A stretch of 64,000 bases of DNA from CAIXSC01 sp046349855 (GTDB lineage Bacteria > Planctomycetota > Planctomycetia > Pirellulales > Pirellulaceae). The DNA lies in contig JAXMBM010000012.1 of the NCBI GenBank assembly GCA_046349855.1, positions 79,358 to 143,357 of the forward strand, read 5' to 3'. The notes below the pieces were generated by a model. It was not told where the DNA came from. It saw only the letters and a program-made list of their open reading frames with translations, and made no database searches. Below, one piece after another: positions 27,501 through 33,593 of the stretch. The translations under genes and the position numbers were made by a program. The number at the start of each line of letters is the position of its first letter. The first letter of the stretch is position 1.

Positions 27501-29593
27501 GCCTCTTCGATCACCGCCAGCGCCTCACGGTAGCGATCGAGTTGTACATAGGCGGACGCCAGCGATCGAGCCGGGTCACTCGACTTGCGACCAAACCGCG
27601 CGCAGCGATCGTGCAGCAGGCGCAGCGCCGTGTCGGTCTGCTTGAACCAGTCGGCCGCCGAAAAATAGGCCAGCACGTACTGCTCGTCCTTGTCGCCCAG
27701 GCAGGCCGCGATGCGATACAGCTCCAGCGCTTCCTCGTAGCGCCGCTGATCCCAGTAAATGTGGGCCAGCGTCAGGTAGTTCGCCGCTTCGCTCGGCCAC
27801 CGCGCCAGCGCTCGGCGCACCAGCTCGATCGCTTCTCCCCAGCGCCGCGCGTCGACACGCAACTCCTGAGCGTACTGCTGCCAGAAAATGGGGTGCGTTT
27901 CCTGCCGCGCACACCGCCTCGCATAGGTCGCCAGCCGCTCGTCCCGCCGCGCCTGATGGCGCAGCAGCGAGAGCCGTTCCAGCTCCAGGCGCTGATCGTG
28001 CGGAAACGCCTCCACGAATTTTTCGACCGCCGCCAGATGCTCGGTGGCATTCCCATCGTAGATCGCCAGCCGGCGACGCGCTTCCCAGGTGAGCCGATGG
28101 TCGGGAGCACGCTCCAACAGCGAGGCGTAGTGCCGCTGAGCCGCATCGCGATGGTGTTCGACCAGCGCTTGATCCAGCTCGTGGAGTTCATCCCACAGAT
28201 CGGCGTCGGGCAAGTCGACGGAACTCAACAATTCGGCCCGCGACTGAGGCACCAGGGCCATTCCCCGCGGCCCGGTCGGCAGATACCGCTCCAGCAACTG
28301 CGTCACCAGCGCCTCGCCCGTGTTTCGCCAGTAGGGATCGCGCAACACCAGCGTGCCGCGCCGCCCGTCATAACCGATGACCGCCTGGAGATGAGAATTC
28401 CCCGGGTCGACCGTGGTAAACGTGAACGGGATGCCGAGATCGATCAGTTGCTGGGCGCTGGTTTCCGTCACCGAGAATTCGCGGGTCACCCAGCCATGCG
28501 AGTCGGCCCACTTGCGCTCGCTGTACGACGACGTGCCGTTGTAACAGATCTCGTCCGCCACCTGGAGATGATCGACCGGCATCTCCCAGAAGCGGCTGAG
28601 TGCCGCCAGGGTGGCCGGAGCACACGTGGAATGATGCTGACGGACAAAACCGACCGGCAAGGTGATCGAACGAGCTGCCGCGAATGCGGGATTCTCCAGC
28701 CGGTCGGCCACCGTCTTCCAGAACTTGCTGTCCGACTGCCGCGACCACCGAATCGACTCGGCCACGTCTCCCAGAAAGTACGTCACTTCGCCGCGGATGC
28801 CGGCGATCCATTGCGGGAGCGGCTTTTCAGCCAGCACGGCCAACCGTTCGAGTTCGGCCAGCGAGTCGCGAGCCGCGGCGTACTGTTTCAGTTCGAGCTG
28901 CAAGGTGACGAGCTGTGCGTACAGCGCGAAGCACTCCATGCGCTGACCCGCCCCCTGCAACAGTTCGATCGCCTCGTCATCCCGGCCCTGCACGATCAGC
29001 AGATGGGCCAGTGACTGCACGGCCGGCCGATAATCGGGACGGAGTTCCAGGGCCGCGCGCGCTAAGACGGCCGCTTCGTCATAGCGATCCTCCCGCTCCC
29101 GCGACGCGGCCTGACACACCTTGACCCAGGGATTCGTGGGATCGGCTTGCTCGGCCAGCCGCAGCCAGGCTTCGGCGGCGTCGAAGTCGCGCAGACTGGA
29201 AGTGAATTCGCCCCACAGCGTGTACCACGACGCCCGTACTTCGGCCGTCGCGTTGGCCGGAAATTCCCCCCGCGCCCGCAACCAGCGGTAACCGGCATAC
29301 GGACCGCGACGTCGCCCCACACGCCGTCCCTCGTAGTACAGCGCCTCGGCATGGTCCGGCTGACCACGGTAGGCCAACCGCGTCAACCAGTCTGCCAGTC
29401 GCGGTGCTCCCAGGTTCGCCGCCAGCCGCAGCGCCAGCACGCGCGCATCGGTACCGGGCCAGTCGGCCGCCTGACCCCAAGCCGCCCGCCCCATCTCGTA
29501 CGCCTGAACGTATCGCCCTGCGTCGTACGCACTGCGGATCTGCAGGCAGAGCTCTTCGCGGTTGACCACCGAGGTCCGAGTGACCGTATTCAT
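24524..29593 (-). CDS. Giant TPR protein with inserted C39-like cysteine peptidase
   Basis: A 1689-residue protein built of TPR and TPR-like repeats at both ends (AALELRPDYRPAVQSLAHLL and many similar). Around residues 312-440 the sequence becomes a papain-like fold of the peptidase C39 type: Gln319 (FVRQHHSTCAPATLAALSRF), catalytic Cys324, His401 (NSHLQAVIGYD) and Asp419 (LRDPYWRN). The full catalytic set is present, so it may cleave peptides or process a partner held by the TPR superhelix. There is no signal peptide or transmembrane helix, so it is predicted to be cytoplasmic. No ABC transporter or leader-peptide gene is adjacent. The last 30 residues are Arg/Trp-rich. Confidence 0.85.
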   Translation of the reverse strand: MNTVTRTSVVNREELCLQIRSAYDAGRYVQAYEMGRAAWGQAADWPGTDARVLALRLAANLGAPRLADWLTRLAYRGQPDHAEALYYEGRRVGRRRGPYAGYRWLRARGEFPANATAEVRASWYTLWGEFTSSLRDFDAAEAWLRLAEQADPTNPWVKVCQAASREREDRYDEAAVLARAALELRPDYRPAVQSLAHLLIVQGRDDEAIELLQGAGQRMECFALYAQLVTLQLELKQYAAARDSLAELERLAVLAEKPLPQWIAGIRGEVTYFLGDVAESIRWSRQSDSKFWKTVADRLENPAFAAARSITLPVGFVRQHHSTCAPATLAALSRFWEMPVDHLQVADEICYNGTSSYSERKWADSHGWVTREFSVTETSAQQLIDLGIPFTFTTVDPGNSHLQAVIGYDGRRGTLVLRDPYWRNTGEALVTQLLERYLPTGPRGMALVPQSRAELLSSVDLPDADLWDELHELDQALVEHHRDAAQRHYASLLERAPDHRLTWEARRRLAIYDGNATEHLAAVEKFVEAFPHDQRLELERLSLLRHQARRDERLATYARRCARQETHPIFWQQYAQELRVDARRWGEAIELVRRALARWPSEAANYLTLAHIYWDQRRYEEALELYRIAACLGDKDEQYVLAYFSAADWFKQTDTALRLLHDRCARFGRKSSDPARSLASAYVQLDRYREALAVIEEALALRPEDGELLLYAADLYATSSSEYLPRVRELVEQARGQAPRALWLRTAARLAVSEDRPADALELWREVLELSPLALDAHTALVRLLFAREGDAAAQQHLAAACARFPHHIPLHELWVEWVREEPVEVREPIVRRLIEVSADNAWAHRELGFLLGSQRRLAEAWVACETAGRLEPSHPSQFLLQARLLQAEERTTEAKQALRQALATSIDNDAALAGWIDLCETLAERRAALEFFQEQLEQQVIFGDGLLAFREHAASTLEPAELLGRLQDALRHRPDLWHAWSAVILQLLDTDQLDEAWRVACEATSRFPLLPRLWLDRAEVCRARLDGDGEREALENAYRINPSWGVAVRRWCSLLYQQGDYVRATEILTAAVARQPHDAAVRMLLAETQWKQDQRDAALETVRQAVQTEPGLSRGWDLLQHWSQRMERPELPRTTARELTARRPGDSRSWLVLGRMLDQPEEVEERLAAFARAIELGPRNYEVRDLLAETLAQLGRYDEALDACHPALFGDHPPTALRGRAAWVLAERGDLPGAIERMRAVLADEPYYYWGWSRLADWTQATQDLDGYLEASQWLVRISPQYEVSLGYLGEARLLKGDRDGAREAFERAFELNPRYDFAGLQLVDMHLDDGQLEAAADVLARLRKNGRSNLFDARAVRLAARQGDMAAAQSALEAVFTDPEHQPWALNVAVRALVDAGAVAEVRACLEDWVMEKYPISDVGWKWVEQCCANGPVNLDAQLARVAQRSEQSELTDAQRTSLRELSYTAVGTYLQNVVDRKDGAEAHRFAAVSHEWLRRDSELWGWMGWAFSLLRDYRAAAGWFSDWRSRSDARPWALAQVTEALQNTGREQEAVECSRWALTLPPSRGLHLHHLWLAADAALAGNSPAARESLRKAEEAVGDSPRTDNYTFLRQLIEFLLETQEVALADRRQVFARLAPRLLQTRLEFMPYCSEPARGRIYRHVLGRVAALRGGLAGWCWYLWHRHRTG

Positions 29594-29687
29594 GACTCCT
29601 CTCCCCCTGCGTTCACACCCGCCCCCAACTCACACCCGCTGCGCCCCAGTCGTTTCACTCGATGCTCTCGCGAAGGTCCCCTCATCA

Positions 29688-29723
29688 GGCAGCTCATCTG
29701 GCAACTCATCTGGCAGCTCATCT
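29688..29723. repeat. 12-base tandem repeat upstream of the giant TPR gene
   Basis: Units ggcagctcatct (29688-29699), ggcaactcatct (29700-29711) and ggcagctcatct (29712-29723) lie in the 250-base gap between the TPR gene and the alkyltransferase gene. The rest of the gap (29594-29843) is low-complexity and shows no ORF. Confidence 0.7.
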
Positions 29724-29843
29724 GGCCATTCGCACAGCTGGCCTCTCCCGCGAGGGGTGAGGCGAGGAAATGGCGAGGTGGTGGTAAGCTGATCGTGATG
29801 CGTGCGCGGCGTCGTCGAGCAATCTTCGCGCCCTGACAAAGCA

Positions 29844-30413
29844 CTAGGACGACAAGACACTCGAATGGGTTCGCGCTTCGGCAGCCAGCAGGCGGCGTTT
29901 CATCGTCAGACCTTCCGGGGCCGAGTAGCCGCCGAGCTGACCGTTGGCGGCGACGACGCGGTGGCAGGGGACAACGAGCGGAAACGGATTGCGGGCCATC
30001 GTGTTCCCCACGGCTCGGGCGGCCCCCGGTGATCCGGCCTGCCGCGCTAGTTCGGCGTAGGTACGAGTTTCGCCGAGCGGAATCTGGCGGCAGAGTTCGC
30101 TGACGCGACGCGCGAACCGCCCCATCGATGCGTATTCGAGTGGTACATCGCGGAAGTCGTCAGCGAATTCGCACGCATATCGCGTCAACCGGGCCACCAG
30201 TTCCACCAATTCCGACTCGCTGTCCCGCGTAGTGATCCACTCACCCCCTGTCGCCCAGCGCTGCTCGATCGCGCGGCGCGACGGTTCACCGAACCAGTTT
30301 TTCTCGAGGCGCCCCGCGCACCATTGGCACGCCATCCAACCCAACTGGGTCGGGAACAGCGCCACCTGTCGCCCGCTGAGCGGGTCGGCCATGTATCGGA
30401 CCTTGTCCCTCAT
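29844..30413 (-). CDS. ogt: O6-alkylguanine-DNA alkyltransferase (methylated-DNA--protein-cysteine methyltransferase)
   Basis: A 189-residue suicide repair protein that moves alkyl groups from O6-guanine onto its own cysteine. The active-site motif is FPLVVPCHRVV with acceptor Cys150, followed by GQLGGYSAPEG; the helix-turn-helix part is RVSELCRQIPLGETRTYAEL and AVGNTMARNP. The N-terminal domain is diverged and I see no zinc-binding or AdaA part, so it is the simple Ogt-type. The frame opens at 30467, but ATG 30413 has GGGGGAG directly before it. The symbol is by family. The gene is alone on its strand and divergent from the gene at 30656. Confidence 0.9.
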   Translation of the reverse strand: MRDKVRYMADPLSGRQVALFPTQLGWMACQWCAGRLEKNWFGEPSRRAIEQRWATGGEWITTRDSESELVELVARLTRYACEFADDFRDVPLEYASMGRFARRVSELCRQIPLGETRTYAELARQAGSPGAARAVGNTMARNPFPLVVPCHRVVAANGQLGGYSAPEGLTMKRRLLAAEARTHSSVLSS

Positions 30414-30481
30414 CGTCTCCCCCACTCTTGCGTCGATAGAATCTGACTCGTGCCGCGCCGCGGACACCCCACGCCCGCACT

Positions 30482-30510
30482 TTGCAGGGGCCCGGCCGCC
30501 ACCCTATACT
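30482..30510 (+). promoter_or_regulatory. Strong sigma70-type promoter candidate for the gene at 30656
   Basis: TTGCAG at 30482-30487 and TATACT at 30505-30510 are separated by exactly 17 bases. The implied leader is about 140 bases. This is the best consensus promoter I saw in the window. Confidence 0.55.
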
Positions 30511-30655
30511 TCCCAGTTGGTGAGGCTGGCGGACGGCAGGGACCCGACTTCTGGCGGGTGCATTTTAGTGAACCGTTCCCGGCACACCAAACGCCGTCAG
30601 GCATTCACCGGGCAGCCCGGAAAAAGCCGGTCTCCCGTTCTCAAAGGCTGAATAC

Positions 30656-31399
30656 ATGAAGAGTTACGACGCGACCTGCGACGACTACTATGTCAATCTC
30701 AATCTGCACACCGAGATGGAATTACCGCAGTCTCGGGAATCGATCCTGCACTTCTTCGAACAATTGCAGAAACACTACCCGCAGATGCGCAACTTCTACA
30801 CGCGCGAGCGGGGCGAGTTCGTGCTGGAAGAAGAGAAGGACAAACCCGCGTACCGCTGGGCATCGATCGAACCGCGGCGGGTCTGTTCCGGAGCGGTCAA
30901 TCCGACCAACGTCGCCGCTGCTCTGCAGCAACATTCCCGCGTCCTGGAACTCGTCCCCTACGCCCTCTCGGTCAGCCCGCTCGACTGCGAGTCGCTGAAT
31001 GTGATGTTCGGGTTCGACTTTTTCTACCGTGGCAACCACAGCCAATTGCTCGCGGAAGCACTCGGTCTCTGCCCGGCTTTCGAACGACTGGCGGAACTCC
31101 CCGGTTCCACCGTGCTGTCGTACGAGCCGGCGCTGCAACTGGCACTCGAAGCCGACTGTCGCACGCAGGTGCGGCTGAGTTTCGAGACTCGCACCAGCGC
31201 TTACCACGTGCGTTCGGGCGAGTTTCCCGAAGAGCAATTGAGCGTCTACCTGACGGCGCGCCGCTACGGCAGTCTCGAACCGGGCGACACGTATGTCGCG
31301 TCCCTGGAACGACTCGCCCAGACCTGCTGCGAAATCGTCGACAATTACCTCATCGAACATGTGCTCAATCCGCTCCGCCACACGATCGCCCTCAAGTAG
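30656..31399 (+). CDS. Conserved-looking hypothetical protein, function unknown
   Basis: A 247-residue soluble protein that I do not recognise. It has no signal peptide, no transmembrane segment and no catalytic motif I can name. Visible features are an acidic N-terminus (DDYYVNLNLHTEMELPQSRE), a Trp/Glu-rich middle, GFDFFYRGNHSQLLAEALGL and an amphipathic C-terminal helix (ERLAQTCCEIVDNYLIEHVL). It starts at ATG 30656, about 145 bases after a good promoter. The even codon use and clear strand bias against shadows argue it is real. The next gene downstream is an ODP-type protein 168 bases away, so any link is unclear. Confidence 0.65.
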   Translation: MKSYDATCDDYYVNLNLHTEMELPQSRESILHFFEQLQKHYPQMRNFYTRERGEFVLEEEKDKPAYRWASIEPRRVCSGAVNPTNVAAALQQHSRVLELVPYALSVSPLDCESLNVMFGFDFFYRGNHSQLLAEALGLCPAFERLAELPGSTVLSYEPALQLALEADCRTQVRLSFETRTSAYHVRSGEFPEEQLSVYLTARRYGSLEPGDTYVASLERLAQTCCEIVDNYLIEHVLNPLRHTIALK

Positions 31400-31453
31400 C
31401 CCTCCGCGTCCCCCGGGACTCGGCGAATGGCTGCGATAGGAGTCCCGCGGTAT

Positions 31454-31498
31454 GGTGGATCGTGATGTGGTGGATCGCGGTGTGGTGTATCGTGGTGT
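31454..31498. repeat. 15-base tandem repeat, three units
   Basis: ggtggatcgtgatgt (31454-31468), ggtggatcgcggtgt (31469-31483) and ggtgtatcgtggtgt (31484-31498) lie in the 168-base gap before the ODP-type gene, where they may affect its leader. No ORF is present in the gap. Confidence 0.7.
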
Positions 31499-31567
31499 AG
31501 TCAGCGCCCGCAGCTTTTGTCGACGTGCCGAGTTCCCTCCACTCTTTCCCAGCCCCCGGCTGACTCG

Positions 31568-32713
31568 ATGAGCGCACCTTCTTCCGCCGGTCCGCTGGAA
31601 GTCAGCCCCACCTGCTGGATGGTGGGCGCTCGCAATCCCACATCGCTGCTGCAGTGCAACACGTACATCCGCACGTTCGATAGCGGTTCCACTCGGCTTC
31701 CCGTATGCCTTGATCCGGGCTCGCAGTTCGACTATCCGGTGATCGAGTCGAATATTCGGCGGTTGCTGGGCGACATGGGGGAGGTCCGAGCGTTTTCGGT
31801 CAATCACCAGGATCCGGACGTCATCGGCAACGCCGGCTATTTCTGCGCGGCCAATCCCCGCATTGGCATGGTGGTGACCGAAGAGGTGTGGCGACTCGCT
31901 CAACATCTGCAGTTGCGGCCGCACCGCGTTCACTTTGCCAACTCGGTGCGCGCGCCGCGCATCCTGATCGGAGACCGGCACCCCTGGCAGCTCGTACCCA
32001 CACCGTTCTGTCACTTTCGTGGTGCGATGGCCTTTTATGATCCGGAGATCCGGACCCTGTTCAGCGGTGACCTGCTGGGAGGATTCAACCGGCTGGGGCA
32101 TGTTCCGCTGCTGGCCGAAGAGGCCGACTGGGCCGGCATCGCTCAGTTCCATCAGATCTACATGCCGACGCGGGAAGCACTGCGGTATGCCGTGCGGCAG
32201 ATCCGCGAGCTGACTCCGCGCGTCGAAGTGATCGCGCCGCAGCATGGCCACGTGATCACCGGCGATCTCATACCGTTGTTTCTCGACCGCCTGCACGAAC
32301 TGCTCGTCGGCTTCGACCTGCTGGCGCTGGAATTCGATGCCGACGCTCTCCGCCGTTACCAGGAAGTGCTGTATCGATTGCTGGGGCGAGCGGCAGCGAC
32401 CATCGGCCCTCAGGCGGTGCTCGGACGACTCCAGGACACGGCCCCAGGCGATGGCCTGGAGACGCGGGTGCGATTCCAGGGGATGGACGTGCATATCGAA
32501 CGTGATGGATACTCGGTGGTCGCCCAGGCGTTCGCTCGGTTGGCCTTGGGCGAGCCCGCTGAGTTCGTGAACGAGCTGCGCAGCGAAGTGCTGGCAGCCT
32601 GCACGGACTGGCAGACACCGATTCCCCCGATCGGCGTGGGTGTCGAAGAACGAACTCCGCCGGAGACCGTGGGGCCCGACGGCATTCGCACTCAGGCCTG
32701 GTGGCTCCATTGA
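31568..32713 (+). CDS. Diiron metallo-beta-lactamase-fold (ODP-like) protein
   Basis: A 381-residue protein. The first 230 residues have the metallo-beta-lactamase fold of the flavodiiron/ODP type: H80-Q-D82-P-D84 (where flavodiiron proteins have HxExD), H149 (TPFCHFRG), D168 (TLFSGDLLGG) and H226 or H228 (APQHGHV). This is a plausible full diiron set. The C-terminal flavodoxin domain of flavodiiron proteins is absent; instead about 150 residues with no domain I can name follow. ODP-type proteins are known as oxygen sensors in bacterial chemotaxis; here the role is inferred only. The frame begins at a TTG at 31517, but ATG 31568 starts the recognisable fold; its ribosome-binding site is weak. 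Confidence 0.7.
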   Translation: MSAPSSAGPLEVSPTCWMVGARNPTSLLQCNTYIRTFDSGSTRLPVCLDPGSQFDYPVIESNIRRLLGDMGEVRAFSVNHQDPDVIGNAGYFCAANPRIGMVVTEEVWRLAQHLQLRPHRVHFANSVRAPRILIGDRHPWQLVPTPFCHFRGAMAFYDPEIRTLFSGDLLGGFNRLGHVPLLAEEADWAGIAQFHQIYMPTREALRYAVRQIRELTPRVEVIAPQHGHVITGDLIPLFLDRLHELLVGFDLLALEFDADALRRYQEVLYRLLGRAAATIGPQAVLGRLQDTAPGDGLETRVRFQGMDVHIERDGYSVVAQAFARLALGEPAEFVNELRSEVLAACTDWQTPIPPIGVGVEERTPPETVGPDGIRTQAWWLH

Positions 32714-32762
32714 TTCGTTCCCGACCGTTCCCAGTCTGACAACTCTGGAGGTACCTGGCGCC

Positions 32763-33572
32763 ATGACGTTATCTGCACGGTTTGATTTGTCCGGTCGAGT
32801 GGCGCTGGTGACCGGTGCGGCTCAGGGACTGGGACGCGCCATGTCTCTGGCGCTCGCCGAAGCGGGCGCGGACATTCTGGCCGTCGATCGGAACACGGCG
32901 GGAGCCGAACAGACGGCGGAAGAAATTGTACGGCTGGGCCGGCGGGTGATCGTCGCGGGTTGCGACGTGTCTTCGCCCGACGACATCGAGCGTCTGTTCG
33001 CGCGGCTCGACGCCGAATTCGGCCGGATCGACGTGTTGGGGAACGTCGCCGGCGACGGGATTCTGGCGCGTCCCGAAGACATCACGCTCGCTCAAGTCCG
33101 GCAGGTACTCGATAACCTGGTCGTCGGCCGCTTTGTCTGCTGTCAGCAAGCAGGGCGGAGAATGCTGGCTGCCGGGCGCGGCAGCATCATCAACATCGGT
33201 TCGCTGGCCAGTCTGACGGCACTGGGTCGAGGCCATATCGCTTACAGCATGGCGATGGGCGCCGTCGTCCAGATGACGCGCGAACTGAGTACGGAGTGGT
33301 CGTCGCAGGGAGTCCGCGTCAATGCGATCCTGCCTGCCCAGATTGTGAATCCCAGCCTCGAGGTGCGCATGACCGCCGACCCGCAGCTGCGCGCTACCTA
33401 TCTCCGCGGCATCCCTCTCGGACGACTCGGCAACCCCGATGACATCCGCGGAGTGTCCGTATTCCTGGCTTCCGACGCGTCCGCCTGGATCACCGGTGCG
33501 CTGATCCCGCTCGACGGCGGCAATCTGGCACTCAACGGCGGAGGCACGGTGCGGCCACCGCGACCTGCGTAA
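32763..33572 (+). CDS. Short-chain dehydrogenase/reductase with catalytic Lys replaced by Met
   Basis: A 269-residue SDR. The cofactor motif is VTGAAQGLGRAM (TGxxxGxG), then CDVSSPDD, an NxAG equivalent (NVAG), Ser147 (NIGSLAS), Tyr161 and the C-terminal IPLGRLGNPDDIRGVSVFLA. At the YxxxK site the protein reads Y161-S-M-A-M165, so the Lys that activates Tyr in most SDRs is Met; the codon is ATG, one base from AAG. The product may be inactive, use another proton relay, or bind only. GGAGG precedes ATG 32763. It sits 49 bases after the ODP-type gene and 21 bases before the DUF1549 gene, so these genes are probably co-transcribed. Confidence 0.85.
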   Translation: MTLSARFDLSGRVALVTGAAQGLGRAMSLALAEAGADILAVDRNTAGAEQTAEEIVRLGRRVIVAGCDVSSPDDIERLFARLDAEFGRIDVLGNVAGDGILARPEDITLAQVRQVLDNLVVGRFVCCQQAGRRMLAAGRGSIINIGSLASLTALGRGHIAYSMAMGAVVQMTRELSTEWSSQGVRVNAILPAQIVNPSLEVRMTADPQLRATYLRGIPLGRLGNPDDIRGVSVFLASDASAWITGALIPLDGGNLALNGGGTVRPPRPA

Positions 33573-33593
33573 CTTCCTCACCCTGTTCGGCCC

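Noticed and set aside
26324..29014. An 896-codon open frame on the plus strand
   Set aside because: Antisense to the giant TPR gene, whose repeats and peptidase residues are unmistakable.
30722..32764. A 680-codon open frame on the minus strand
   Set aside because: Antisense to the unknown 247-residue gene and the diiron gene; no domain, and it crosses the tandem repeat.
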